Source of the DNA: Darksidea phi | Taxonomy: Eukaryota; Ascomycota; Dothideomycetes; Pleosporales; Lentitheciaceae | Length of the DNA stretch: 64,000 nucleotides | Reading direction: 5' to 3' | Assembly (NCBI GenBank): GCA_030770425.1 | Contig: JASJFT010000075.1 | Span: forward strand, 62,001-126,000 | Shown here: one piece after another, positions 53,736 to 64,000 of the stretch | Layout: the number at the start of each line of letters is the position of its first letter | Numbering within the stretch: the stretch's first letter is position 1 | Program-made: the position numbers and the translations under genes | Notes under the pieces: generated by a model | What the model was told of the DNA's origin: nothing | Databases searched by the model: none | What the model saw: the letters and a program-made list of their open reading frames with translations, nothing else

Positions 53736-55121
53736 ATGGAAGCACAACAGAACACCCCAAACAACAACCTAACGGCTCTTTACAAATTCCTTGAAGAGCG
53801 GAATCCACCGGGGATTTTGTGGTCCAAGAGCGCTATCAAGTTAGCCCATAAGCTGCAGCAGCAAGCCAACAAATTTAACGAGCTTGAAGAATTACTCGCT
53901 AGTCTAACATCTGCCCAAGAAGCTTCAAAGTACGATAGCGACTCAAGCGAAGCGACCTTTCGCGAACGCGTAGATGGCTTGCAAAAGAGCTTAGAGGATT
54001 TCAAACCGGGCAGTAATTACCAAGTTCTAAGTATCTTTGGTGACCTACTAGACCTAACCGTCCCGGAAGTACCGCGTTCCCATCAACTCCTTATAGTCTT
54101 CAAAGGTATCGTCGAGCTGTCGCAAATATTCAAATACCATACGCCAACAAATCATAGCAGTAACGAGCTTGCCCTTTATTACCTCGAAACTACGCCATTA
54201 AGCCGACATAAAAGGGAATTGGAGTGCCAACATAATAGTCCGCCATGGAAGTACTGGAAAAATAGCTGGGACACTGGTGCATGGCACGATAAAGAGCATG
54301 TCTGGCACCGCGCATGGGATGAGAGTGACCCTCCCAAGCTTGGTTTTATATGGAAGGATATTAAAACGCTATCAAAAGAATTATTGGACGAAAAGCAAAA
54401 GTATGCTACGCTATGGAAAGCCCGATCCGACGTGCTTGGGAATCATATTCGCGAACACGCAGACCAATTGAAGAACGTTGATAAAATAATATGTTTTGCT
54501 CTCGGACCACCGAATCATGGATACGCGCGCAGCTTTGTGCAGCATTTAGCCGCTAGAACAGTCGCCGACACTTTGGAAAAGTTGAGCCTCGAGAACGGCT
54601 CCGCTAAAAAGATCCCTATTATGGCTCAGGATCCAGCGTATTGTTCAGAATGCGTGGCCGTCCTTAAAAAAGAGCTCGATATCAAAGCAGTGACTGATCT
54701 CGAAGGCTTCTTGAAGGTGGATCAAAACACTTTAGTAGTTACTTTCTGTCCTACTGGCCCTATACCCGCAATAATCGCAGACCTCACCCGCCAATCCGGC
54801 GGCCCAGCCGCGATGCTTTGCGATAGAATAGACGATGATTACATGAGACCGGAGCGTGATGGTAAAGATTGGATAGGCAATGCGGAGACGAAGAACTTGG
54901 TTGAGTGGAAGAAACGGTGTAGTGGAAAAGAATTCGGAGACGCAAAGGACATTTTGGGAATGTCGCATGAAGAGCATCAGAAATGCTTTCCAGTCCGACC
55001 GGCAAGCATGCCGATAGGCTCCGATAAGGAGAAGCAGGATAGAGCGTTCGTAGCCGAGGAGTACCGCAAGGCGGTGCAGGTTAACTTTAGAGATGCATGG
55101 TTGTATGTGATGAAGGAGTGA
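53736..55121 (+). CDS. SRR1-like domain protein
   Basis: A single-exon protein of 461 residues. The C-terminal half carries an SRR1-like domain: KIICFALGPP, ARSFVQHLAARTVADTLEKL, PIMAQDPAYCSECVAVLKK and TLVVTFCPTGPIPAIIADLT. The N-terminal part is helical with a coiled-coil-like segment (HKLQQQANKFNELEELLASL). SRR1 proteins were described in plants in clock and light signalling; the fungal homologues are mostly uncharacterised. The sequence contains no catalytic motif I can name. Confidence 0.82.
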   Translation: MEAQQNTPNNNLTALYKFLEERNPPGILWSKSAIKLAHKLQQQANKFNELEELLASLTSAQEASKYDSDSSEATFRERVDGLQKSLEDFKPGSNYQVLSIFGDLLDLTVPEVPRSHQLLIVFKGIVELSQIFKYHTPTNHSSNELALYYLETTPLSRHKRELECQHNSPPWKYWKNSWDTGAWHDKEHVWHRAWDESDPPKLGFIWKDIKTLSKELLDEKQKYATLWKARSDVLGNHIREHADQLKNVDKIICFALGPPNHGYARSFVQHLAARTVADTLEKLSLENGSAKKIPIMAQDPAYCSECVAVLKKELDIKAVTDLEGFLKVDQNTLVVTFCPTGPIPAIIADLTRQSGGPAAMLCDRIDDDYMRPERDGKDWIGNAETKNLVEWKKRCSGKEFGDAKDILGMSHEEHQKCFPVRPASMPIGSDKEKQDRAFVAEEYRKAVQVNFRDAWLYVMKE

Positions 55122-55925
55122 AGATGGATTTGTGTAGATTAACAATGTGAACACTTTCTTTTAATAACTTCGTATGCATTGTACAGAATTTATGATGTAC
55201 ACATCACGTCCTAGGAAAACGCCACATTAGACCACCAAGATCAACATACACAATGCCCGTCATGCGGCTCTTGGAGCAGTTTGACTGAGTATGGGAAAGC
55301 GTCCTGACGGTGAATAGGAAAGCTAACACAAAGAACACAATTAAAGTATTCCTGGACACACGACGATCTTTTCTGCAATTATATGAAGTACTAGGCACTT
55401 GAAATAAACATATTGTAGAAGGGACGAGGTATCCTGATTAACTTCGGTGGATGATGCACTAAGTCGTACATGTACATGGAGGCGCTTCCTGGAAAACTTC
55501 GGCAAGGAAAGCGAGTTTGCCCGTCTATTTCGGAAAGACGCGACTAATCGAAGCATAAATGACAATTATTTTTATGACTTGCATCTACGAGCCAGCACGC
55601 ATTCGTTCGGAAAAGTCATTGTTTGCTCATGTACCACGCTACCGCGGCTTAGCGCATACGCCCCACTCGTCACACCTCGCTTTCCAGGCAGCGACCATGG
55701 CCGCCCTTTAACCCCCCGCCCATGACGCCCTTTCCCCAGCCCCTTCGTTTACCTAGTCCAGTCATCAGTTCGCCTTCAAGGATCTTCCACGTGCTTGAAA
55801 GATTCACCTACTGAGTCATCATCCCATATATTCCCTTTGTTCACCTCCGGGAGCGCAGCAGGAGTCAGAGCATATATAAACCCCCCCGCTGCCCTCTCCC
55901 AACCCCACAACAAAACACACACACA
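55122..55925. other. Intergenic, promoter of the LRR gene
   Basis: About 800 bp. The right end has a CA-rich leader (ACAAAACACACACACAATG) directly before the LRR start. Nothing else recognised. Confidence 0.5.
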
Positions 55926-57889
55926 ATGGCTTCCGCAACTCTCGTCTCCAATTTGGAGAACGTCTCTTCCCCGCCCTCGCTCGACAAAGCCGCTCAATGG
56001 GCTGAGAAGATCCGCTCGCAGCTCCGTCTTGTAGCTCCTTACGATGACGTGGGCAAAGACGAGTATCTTCCCGCCTCCATTACAGTCGACGAGATCATCA
56101 TGGAGGCACCTCGTCGGCGTAGCGCCAACCCGGAGACCGCTGCGCTAGCAAACAGCATCGCGCAGTTGCTCTATCCGGCGCCGGAGCACTCGTTGAGCCC
56201 ACTCATCAAATACGAGAAAGACATTGTCAAGTTGCGAACTCTAGTCATCAAACAGCGGAAACGTGTCATCGAAGATGCGACCAAGCGCAACGAGCTGATG
56301 AACTGGGACAAGCGCATCCTCACACAAGGTCTATGGGACCCAGTCACTGATCCCATGTCCTTGGACGGCGCTCCTTCTCTTCCCATGCCCGTCAAAATCG
56401 CCAACCCGGAGACCCTCGCTCCCTTCTTCGAGCATCTTTCTCTCAACGGTACCGAGCAGAAGTCGTCTTCTGCCCGGGCTGCTGAGGAGGGTATTGAAAT
56501 TGAGGAGCCCTACTACAACGTCAAATCCCTCGAATTTGAGAAAGGCGTCTTGTACTCTGACCGCCGAATGGATTTATGCAAGATGGTGCTTGGCCCGACG
56601 AACATTGGCGAACTGATTGAGAGCTTGAAGACGAATACATTCATCACACACTTCCTGCTGGGCAATAACATCATCGGGCCTCACGGCGCTAAGTGTATTG
56701 CCGACTTCGTGAAGGAATTCCCGGATCGCATGGACACCTGGTACTTGGCAGGTAACTGCATCGACACGGCGAGCTTCAAGCTCTTGGTCGACGAGTGGGT
56801 GAAGTCGACATCTGTCACTAACATCTGGTTGAAACGAAATCCACTGATGTCGGCTGCTGCGAACGATCTATTTAGGCTGATCACTCAGACAGCGAACCTT
56901 CGGACTTTGGATCTCGACCAGACTGAGCTAGGCGACGCTGGTGTTGCTGAGCTATTCACAAAACTGGCGCAGCATGAGCCTGAGAAGCCACTCCCGCTTC
57001 GACATATCTACTTGAATGCGGTTGGCATCGGCGCCAAAGGTGCAGCCGCAATTGGTGAGTTCCTTGCGTCACCGCACTGCAAATTGGATGCTATCTACGC
57101 GACGAACAACCCCTTGGGCAATGACGGCGTTGGTGCTCTTGCCGCTGGCCTGAAGCAGAACAAGTCGCTCACGCGGCTCACACTCGCTTCTACCGGCCTA
57201 GGCGACGACGGCACGAAAACCCTCTGCAAGGCTCTTGAAGACCACCCCACCATGGCCGTCCTCGAGCTCTCCCAGCACTTCGCTACAAAAGATCTGGGCG
57301 CTCGGTACGTATCTGATCCCCCTCGTCCCAACTGAACCTTCACTAACATGCTTGCAGGTATAACTGGATAACTGACCGTACTGCTTATGCCCTATACAAT
57401 CTCCTCATCTCCACCACGCCCTTGACCTACCTGAGCCTCGGCCAATGCGCCCTCACCAATACCGGCCTAAATACCATTCTCAAAGCCGTCATCTCGTCGC
57501 CTACCCTTCTCTACTACAACGCCAAAACAATCTATCCTCAAGAGAAAGCTGCTGTTGCCGTGAAGGCAGGCCAGGAGAACATCCGTCTGTTGAAACTGGC
57601 TCGCGCTACTTTGGAGAAGAACGTGAAGAAAGTGTATGGCGAGGATATGAGCTATGATCAGTGGCATGGAGATGAGAAGCGCTGGTTGGTAAATGACAAG
57701 ATAGATGTGCGAAAAATCGATTCCGTGTATCGGAATCGGGATGCCGGACTTGCACGACGTGGGTTGATGAAGTTGGACAAGTGGTGGGATGAGGACGATG
57801 AGACGCTCAAGGAGGTCATGAATAGTGCCGTCAGCCCTGTTGGGCCTGTTTGCACGAAGCGCCAGGCTACGGTGGAGGCCGGTGCCTAA
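55926..57889 (+). CDS. Leucine-rich-repeat (RNI-type) protein
   Basis: Exons 55926-57304 and 57358-57889 give 636 residues; the 53-nt intron has GTACGT, a CTAAC branch point and TTGCAG. From about residue 220 the sequence shows ribonuclease-inhibitor-type LRRs: THFLLGNNIIGPHGAKCIAD, TNIWLKRNPLMSAAANDL, RTLDLDQTELGDAGVAELF, DAIYATNNPLGNDGVGALAA and TRLTLASTGLGDDGTKTLC. The repeats continue across the intron (LTYLSLGQCALTNTGLNTIL). N- and C-terminal regions are helical and charged. Such proteins serve as protein-interaction scaffolds; the specific role is unknown. Confidence 0.88.
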
Positions 57890-58298
57890 GTCACTACAGT
57901 GCACGGCAGATTGGATTCTGGAAAGGTGAATGTGATGGCTTGTATGATTGTTACTAGGCATGTATCGCGAATCTCTTATAGCTAAAGTACATGCTGATGT
58001 CGTTATGGGCATCTATGAAGTAGAAACCCAACTCAAGGGATAGAATACATGATGATATCGTCGACGACCAATGATTGCAAACTCAACTCACTCCAACAAA
58101 AGAAAAGGAAAAAGTGAAAGAACGCCGAAAGGTGTACTTGGACCAGCCATCGTACGCTGCAGCCAAATGCAATCCACCAGAATACCCAAGAAATCGTCGC
58201 AAATCGTAAAACCAATCAGTGAACCGAATGAAGATGAAACCCACCCCGAGCCATAACTAGATATAGCGTACAGTATCCAATGCCCAGAATTTTCTCTC
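57890..58298. other. Intergenic, convergent 3' ends
   Basis: About 410 bp; nothing recognised. Confidence 0.5.
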
Positions 58299-59051
58299 TT
58301 ACTCTTCATCAAGCACCAAACCGAGCTGGCTCATAACGTACTCGCGGAAGTGACCCTTGGGACCAAACTTGCTCTGGACCTCGTTGAGCGCGTTCTGTAT
58401 GCCATACTCGACGCCCATGAAGAAGATCTGCTCAGCAGTCATGTTGCCGAAGCTGGACGTGGGCGGAACAGGAATGTAGTCGTACTTGGCGCGCTTTGCG
58501 GGGGAAGATGGTCCATCAGAAGTGGGAGTGTGCTGGCCTGAGCTGGAGGGCGACAGGGTGATGACTTCGGGATCGCGCTTGCGCTTCGGGCTGCTTAGGC
58601 TCTGTAGGATAGCGGCGGCATCTTGCACACTCAGGCTGGGGAGCGGTTGTTCAGCCTCAACGCCGGCGTCATTTTCCGTAGGAGCAGCGTCCGAACCAGC
58701 CACGGTCTCGCTCTCGCTCTCCTCCGGGCCGTTGTATGCCTCGATCATATTCTTGCGTCCCATGCTGGCGTACTTGATGATCGTGGCCGCAGCATCAAAC
58801 CTCTCGTGCACTCCCCGGATCTCGGCCGTGACCTCGTGCTTCAACCGACCCGCGGTAGCGACCGTAGAGTCACCGCCCAAGCCGGCTTGGGCGGTGCTGA
58901 TACCGGTCTCGATGACGTTGCGGATAGCTTGGACGCGAGGGGCGTCCTTGGTGTCTGGGTACTGACCAGGAAGCTCGGTGATCAGTTGCTGGAGCTTGGT
59001 GATGAGGCGCTCGTAGGTGAGCTTGGAAGGCTGGGTGGCGTTGCGCGTCAT
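58299..59051 (-). CDS. Conserved-looking protein of unknown function (250 aa)
   Basis: A single-exon frame from ATG 59051. The N-terminal third is helical (YERLITKLQQLITELPGQYP). A Ser/Thr/Pro-rich acidic middle contains a basic nuclear-localisation-like patch (SPKRKRDPE and SPAKRAKY). The C-terminus is a compact helical element (TAEQIFFMGVEYGIQNALNE). I do not recognise the family; the ordered ends, disordered middle and NLS-like patches suggest a nuclear regulatory or complex subunit, as inference only. Confidence 0.72.
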   Translation of the reverse strand: MTRNATQPSKLTYERLITKLQQLITELPGQYPDTKDAPRVQAIRNVIETGISTAQAGLGGDSTVATAGRLKHEVTAEIRGVHERFDAAATIIKYASMGRKNMIEAYNGPEESESETVAGSDAAPTENDAGVEAEQPLPSLSVQDAAAILQSLSSPKRKRDPEVITLSPSSSGQHTPTSDGPSSPAKRAKYDYIPVPPTSSFGNMTAEQIFFMGVEYGIQNALNEVQSKFGPKGHFREYVMSQLGLVLDEE

Positions 59052-59629
59052 GGTGGTGTTGTGGAGTTGTGGAATTGGTTGAGAGGTGAGAAGTTTGAAA
59101 AATATGGAAGATTCTGTGCCAGTGCGGTTGCTGGAAAGTGGTGTAGTGGAAAGGTCTGAAGAGGGGAGAAGTCGAGGGCAGGGCCATTTAAGTAACTAAC
59201 GCTAAGAGGGTTCCATTGTGCGGTCGATACAATACTAGAGGGTGTTGGGAGCGCTTCAAAGCCAGTACAATACGATGAATAGGCACAATAGAACGAATAG
59301 AGAGGTGTGGGGCGGGGCGGTGAGCGTTGCGAGATGGTGAAAGTGAGCCATGAGTGGAGGTTTCACTGATCCGTGCGCCCTCCTCTATCAGATGTTCAAC
59401 TGTTTTAGATTGTTGTGTCTGTATTGAACGGATAGTTTAGTGTTATTGAAATTGAGATGTGCCGTGGTGCATGGGTGGATACTGCAGAGTTGAGACCTTG
59501 CATGTCGATGAGAACTGTGGCGAAACAAACATATTGAACCGATTCAACAATTTCGGAAACTGAACGCTGCGTATAAGCCGGTATAAATCCTAAATAGTTT
59601 AGTCACGCATTCTCGTATTCCACCGTCTT
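59052..59629. other. Intergenic
   Basis: About 580 bp, promoter side of the gene at 59051. Nothing else recognised. Confidence 0.5.
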
Positions 59630-60210
59630 TTAGAAGTTGAGCTCCTTAGGGGCCTCGATCCTTTCCGTACTCTCTTCCACCACCGATTTTACCGCCTCCT
59701 TAAACCCGGGATACAAACTCCTACCTTCCTCATCAACATTCACAATCTTCCCATTCTCTACATAGACCTCTTCCCACCCAGCACTCACACTACCCTTCTC
59801 TGCATCTGTCACCTCTTCATCACCCGCCACCAGCGCCTGGAAATCTGGGTCCATCACAATCTTAACCATGTCCTCGGTGGTACGCAGGTAGACACTGATG
59901 GTGACGTCGTGGTCGCTGAGAGTCCAGCCAGGACGAATAGCCCAAGGAAGTTTTTCTTGGATAAGAGTGCGGTAGGGTGTTGGCGTGTAGTACTGAGCGG
60001 GTGGTCAAAAGATGCGTCTCAAGTAAAGTAAACATTGAGAGGAGACGAAGATACCTGAGTGACTTTCAAAGCTCCGTGTCGGGCTTGCACAATTGCGGCT
60101 TTGGGTGCATGATGTTTGCTGCCCTGTTCATGGAATTTTTCATCGGTGACGCCATCTTTTTTGTAGCGATACGAAGAGAGTTTAAGGACTACTTCCTTCT
60201 TCGGAGCCAT
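59630..60210 (-). CDS. EthD-domain (dimeric alpha/beta barrel) protein
   Basis: Exons 60210-60055 and 59992-59630 join in phase 0 to give 172 residues; the 62-nt intron has GTATCT and a GCTCAG acceptor. The N-terminus KEVVLKLSSYRYKKDGVTDE is the first strand and helix of the ferredoxin-like EthD fold, followed by HAPKAAIVQARHGALKVTQY. The second exon has the matching half (HDVTISVYLRTTEDMVKIVM) and a short C-terminal extension. Fungal EthD proteins include small decarboxylases or cyclase-like helpers in aromatic metabolism; no catalytic residue can be fixed here. Confidence 0.84.
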
Positions 60211-60979
60211 GATTGAATGAAGATATAGATTTATTCCTGGATGTGGCAGATAGTGTGCGCCTTCGAATATATACCCGCCACCTACGCCGCACTAGACAGG
60301 AATATAATCCCTGCACCCTCAAGCAACTCGTCCGTCCCAAGGCCATGGACGGTCTAAATTTTACGGCTCATCCGTGAATCCCTTGGGCGCTGGCTGGTAC
60401 TTAATGAGTCGCTGTCTTTAGCCCGAGACATACGGCTTACCTCGCGGGGTGCAAGAGGTCGACGTACGGAAAGAGCTTAGAGACCCTCTCTTCGAATAGA
60501 ATGTCGTAACCTTTTCAAGGACAGGAATGGAAATCGTTCGTGCGAGCAAGAATAAATGTCAAGGCCATGAACTCTCATTCGATCCGAGTAAAAATGAAAA
60601 TGTAGATTCTCAAGTCTTACCGTGGACTGCATCATGAAACCGTCTGCGTCCGTACGACGAAGTATGCTTGTGGTGGCCTAAACGCATCAATTACCCGATT
60701 CGAGCAGCTTGCAGGGTTATGACAAGAGCAAGCAAGGATATGAACGTTTCAACTGCTCGACGCTATCAACTTCAGTATAATAATTGGTGCTCATGAAAAG
60801 TCGTCGGCACGGTTAATAGCGTGTGAGCGTAATTCTGACGAGGAGGCTTGATGGGCCATAGAGCAAAAAAACAGTGACGTCATGACTGGGACCATTCTTT
60901 TGACCAAACACCTAGCCTATCAACCAGGACGCACAGAACATACCGTTTTCTCAATATAATTTCAAAATCGAGCATAGCA
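60211..60979. other. Divergent intergenic region
   Basis: About 770 bp between two opposite starts; no gene recognised. Confidence 0.5.
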
Positions 60980-61627
60980 ATGTCTACCGGGTCAGGAGAA
61001 CGCGCCGAATCCCTTATCGACAAGTACGAAAAGCGTCCCGACCCTGTCCAACTCACGTCAAACACCGATCCATCCAAGGACCCCTCATCTGGCGTCAACT
61101 ACGAGCCGTACCCGGAGAGTTCAATCAAATTAGAGCCAGAGCAAGAGAAGATCGTACAGTCCATATGCAACCTTTACTCTGGAAGCGCGAGCGAAGAGGA
61201 TATGCAAGTCTACGCGGCTGAGTCCGTCTACGACACCCATGGAGCTTTTGCGATACACGTTATAAGATTGCGAGACAGTGGTACGGTAAGTAGTTGGACA
61301 ATGACAATATTCACATTGCAGGACTCACATCACATAGGCGTTCCTAAAGTCATGGCTAAATCCCGCACCATCAAAACCGAGGTTGTTTCCTCGAAGCCAG
61401 CCGAAATCATCTTCAAGCTGCAGCAAGAGTATACGCCCAAGCCAGCACCTATCCCGCAGAAAGTAAACTCACTGGTTACGCTGACGCTCGACAATGACGG
61501 GAAGGTACGGTATCATAAGGATATGTGGGATGAGAAGGATTACAGTCACGAAGGGTTGGGGAAAGTGTTGAAGACTTTGAACGGCGATCATTTGACGAAA
61601 ATCACGAGACCCCCAGATAGTTTGTGA
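60980..61627 (+). pseudogene. NTF2/SnoaL-like protein gene with an apparent frameshift
   Basis: The unspliced frame is open for 215 residues, but homologous-looking order is broken. Up to VYAAESVYD it matches the usual start of this small fungal family. The expected continuation (DPWSFCDTRYKIARQWYG) is present in the next frame, 61242-61285, implying a one-base loss near 61238. A normal intron follows (61286-61337; GTAAGT to CATAG, 52 nt), after which VPKVMAKSRTIKTEVVSS and KVRYHKDMWDEKDYSHEGLG resume. Retaining the 52-nt intron exactly compensates the shift, which keeps the raw frame open. Either a sequencing error hides a good gene of about 198 residues, or this is a recent pseudogene. Confidence 0.65.
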
Positions 61628-63152
61628 ACAGTTTCAGAGCAGTAGCCGTTATGTACCCAATCGCGTCTCGCTCTGCTGATTCAAGAAATTGGGCTCCGTG
61701 CATGTGCACAGGACCTTGATCCCGCCGAGGTGCTAATGTGAAATTGTTCTAGCCAATTTCTATCTGATCGATGGGCGGTATTCATTACCACCTCAAACGA
61801 TATACGTACAGTTCGCATCCCTTCAGAACCTGCCCAGCCTAGGCTGAGACAATACAAACCTGAAAGGATGACGAGGCTTCTCGACCTAAATTTGGAGCTC
61901 CTCCTCCTCTTCGTGTCCTTGCTCCCACATTCTGGTCGACTTAAGGGCTGCGGCAAGTCGAGGCCGTTTTATGCCTCGTCTAGCGCCCCCGTGGGCCAGA
62001 TCTGCAACACCGCCAATTGCGAGACCATATCTACCAAACCAGCAAAAATTCCATCAGACTCCCATCGGAGCAAAACATGTGCCCTCAGTCTCTGCTGAGT
62101 GATCGGTGTACTCGCTCATGACAAGACATATGTTTTCATTCCGTAATATTTCTTAGTCCTGGAATCAATGGAGAATGGCTGAAGGCGGGTGTTGGACAAT
62201 CGATGTATTATGGCGTTTGTGTGTTAGTCCTGACGTAACAAAATTCACTTGTGGCTAGGTATTCTGTCCGAAATAATTCAAAAGATACTGATAGTAGTCC
62301 AATTCTTCTACTAGAGCATATGCCTATGCACACTATCTCCTGCATTTACATAACAAAATCTGTGAAGAGCTATATAGTTTTCCTATTGCTTACATATCCT
62401 ATTAGCCTTCAATACATAATAGACGTTAGTGGAATTCAGTAGATAATTTTATCCGAGGTAGAAGTTGCTGTGGAGATATCAGCTAGCACAGTAGATACAG
62501 ACTTCTAGAACATAACTGTAACAGTGTGGGCAGAATGAATATGTTCGATTGCATTTCTCGAACGGGTTTGGGAGGACCCAGGTTACTTGATCGATCCGGA
62601 TATTGCTCTATACCGACAAGGTTGTTTGAGATGTGTCGAAGATGTCTAGCGTTGATACGGAGGATATAATGGTGTACTGCAAGGTGCAAGAGTTCCATCG
62701 CCCCATCGGTGGGTTGCTATGTCGGGATCAGTAGATGGAGAGGAGGCATCGAGCCGTGCGTTTGCAGTGGAGCCTATTCCGCCCTGGGATACTTCGAAAT
62801 CTAACAACGTTGGCTTGGCCTTGACAATGTTAATGTGAGCCAAAGTGTGTTTGTGGACATAGCCTATTAGTTTCCTAACTGAAGGTTCGGGCAGTAAGTC
62901 TCGTTGCCATGGCATAGCGGACAAAAAATGTGGCATTTGACGAACATGTTTCGCTTCTTGTGATAAGCTTCAAGGACAGCAATGTTGGTCAATCAGAAGA
63001 AGTCGAAGTCCCTGTTGCAAGCTCAGCTCAAGATACATTGCTATGTTACTAGCTTACGAGCTTTGGTATGAAATAGTACAACTTTTCCTATCATACATGA
63101 CCCAAATTTCAAGCCAGATGCAGTAGGTCTCCCCACGGTGTCCTCACCCTCA
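61628..63152. other. Gene-poor stretch with a degenerate repeat copy
   Basis: About 1.5 kb with only short frames. Contains the R1 copy at 62330-62422. Confidence 0.5.
62330..62422 (-). repeat. Degenerate dispersed repeat R1 copy
   Basis: Minus strand: TATTGAAGGCTAATAGGATA, then TATATAGCTCTTCACAG and GATAGTGTGCATA. Same block order as 53332-53436, with many A/T substitutions. Confidence 0.55.
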
Positions 63153-64000
63153 TTAACCCTTACTCTTCCTCTCCCTCTCTGCGTCCTTTCTGAACTTCTT
63201 CTCGAACACCTCCGGAGGTAAGCGTCGGTTCGTCTTGTCGCCAAACCGGTGGGCAAGCCTCTCCCACAACAAGGAGCGGTCCTGATGCAGTATCCTTGCG
63301 ATCTGCTTGAGATCCGAAGTCGAAAAGGTATCGTCAGGGTAAAGTCTGATATCGATTGGTGAGGCATGGCTGTCTTTGGAGTGAGATCGACCGGCAGATT
63401 TGTTTGAGCTGGAATGGAATTGGTTGTCCTTGTCTTTGCTAGAGTGCTTGGTAGAATGTTTGTCTGAGCCGGGTTTGGAAGCGGGTTTGGACGCTGGTTT
63501 TTGAGTATCCCATGCATTATTGTTATCCCAGCCCGTAGCGGCATTATCGTTGGAGCCCTTGGTGTCTTTCTGGTTGTTGTCCCAACCGGAAGTGAAACCT
63601 CCCGTAGCTCCTCCATTGTTTTCGGGTTTACCCCATCCATCACCATTGCCACCACCAGCGTCTGCGTTCCATCCGCCGCTATTGTCTCCAGCTGGCGCGT
63701 TGGTCTGGCCCCAGCCCGCGTCGCCGCCGCCATTGTTCCAGGGGTCACTCTTGTTGCTGCCGGCCTTGCTCTTGCCGCTCTTTTTGCTGGCTCTGTCTTC
63801 CTCGTTTCCCCAAGTAGTCCCGCCAGCTCCTCCGCTATTGTCTCCAGTTCCCCCAAAGGCGCCCCAGCCACCATCCCCTCCCCCTGTGTTGGCTGCATCG
63901 CCACCTTCCTTCTTGTCGTCTCCTGAGTTACCACCCCAACCAGCTCCTCCCCATGTCGTATCGCCGCCACCTTCATTCTTGTCGTCTCCCGAGTTACCAC
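63153..64000 (-). CDS. Gly/Trp/Asn-rich low-complexity protein, 5' partial
   Basis: A minus-strand frame is open from the right edge (codon 63998) to TAA 63155-63153, 281 residues, without a Met that would mark a start, so the N-terminus lies outside. The body is built of imperfect repeats rich in Gly, Asn, Asp and Trp (GNSGDDKNEGGGDTTWGGAG, GWDNNNAWDTQKP), then a Lys/Ser/His spacer. The last 70 residues form a compact helical-looking domain (TSDLKQIARILHQDRSLLWE followed by RLAHRFGDKTNRRLPPEVFE). The longer ATG frame on the same strand is a shadow: it lacks this ordered end. Family unknown. Confidence 0.78.
   Translation of the reverse strand, partial: GNSGDDKNEGGGDTTWGGAGWGGNSGDDKKEGGDAANTGGGDGGWGAFGGTGDNSGGAGGTTWGNEEDRASKKSGKSKAGSNKSDPWNNGGGDAGWGQTNAPAGDNSGGWNADAGGGNGDGWGKPENNGGATGGFTSGWDNNQKDTKGSNDNAATGWDNNNAWDTQKPASKPASKPGSDKHSTKHSSKDKDNQFHSSSNKSAGRSHSKDSHASPIDIRLYPDDTFSTSDLKQIARILHQDRSLLWERLAHRFGDKTNRRLPPEVFEKKFRKDAERERKSKG

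Noticed and set aside
61868..62098. 76-codon plus-strand frame with a hydrophobic N-terminus, considered as a small secreted protein
   Set aside because: The hydrophobic stretch is not followed by a convincing cleavage site or a patterned mature part; probably chance.
63041..64000. Longer minus-strand frame overlapping the Gly/Trp-rich gene
   Set aside because: It reads as Arg/Thr-rich nonsense and lacks the ordered C-terminal domain seen in the chosen frame.
1..64000. tRNA, rRNA and CRISPR features
   Set aside because: Scanning by eye found no tRNA T-loop/acceptor pairing, no rRNA-like sequence and no spaced direct-repeat array; short tRNAs with introns could still be missed without a covariance-model search.

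Overview
The window is chromosomal DNA of a filamentous ascomycete (Pezizomycotina). The evidence is the density of fungal housekeeping genes on both strands, short introns (about 45-220 nt, mostly 45-100) with CTAAC/CTGAC branch points and GT..AG ends, fungal-only families (rhodopsin-domain 7TM proteins, SRR1-like, EthD, fungal GMC oxidoreductases), and decayed copies whose stop codons look like C-to-T (RIP-type) changes. The species cannot be named from the sequence alone; a Dothideomycete-like fungus is a guess.

Layout. 1-21 kb is conserved, gene-dense core: a Golgi apyrase (partial), two Cys-rich single-pass membrane proteins, ubiquitin-activating enzyme E1 (UBA1), a tail-to-tail biotin pair (a BioF-type synthase ending in a peroxisomal targeting tripeptide, and mitochondrial biotin synthase BIO2), a gamma-tubulin complex component (GCP4 type), tRNA-splicing endonuclease subunit SEN34, a secreted EF-hand protein, a small membrane protein and Elongator subunit ELP4. 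21-27 kb is a graveyard holding a 7TM membrane-protein relic, a GTPase with frameshifts and a stop, and a kinase fragment. 27-30.5 kb returns to genes: two MCxYY Cys-rich proteins and a membrane-anchored glutaredoxin. 30.5-32.4 kb is gene-poor and contains a probable solo LTR.

32.4-50.7 kb is the most interesting part: a putative sesquiterpenoid biosynthetic gene cluster. It contains a class I terpene synthase, a cytochrome P450 divergently transcribed from it, three GMC flavin oxidoreductases (one with a signal peptide), a PhyH-type Fe(II)/2-oxoglutarate dioxygenase, and two rhodopsin-domain 7TM proteins near its edges. No polyketide or peptide synthetase, transporter or cluster-specific transcription factor is visible. 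A plausible order of action is cyclisation of farnesyl diphosphate, P450 and dioxygenase hydroxylation, then alcohol oxidation by the GMC enzymes. The product is unknown.

51-64 kb is core again: a DEDDh RNA exonuclease, an SRR1-like protein, a leucine-rich-repeat protein, a conserved unknown, an EthD-domain protein, an NTF2-like gene with an apparent frameshift, and the 3' end of a Gly/Trp/Asn-rich protein.

Two cross-cutting signals stand out. First, a short dispersed repeat (core TGAAGGCTATCAGGAT) occurs at least seven times; one copy supplies the last codons and stop of the apyrase gene and another pair flanks UBA1 in inverted orientation. Second, at least two and possibly three cluster genes appear to use GC-AG introns. 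All gene models were built by hand from reading frames and splice signals and lack transcript support.
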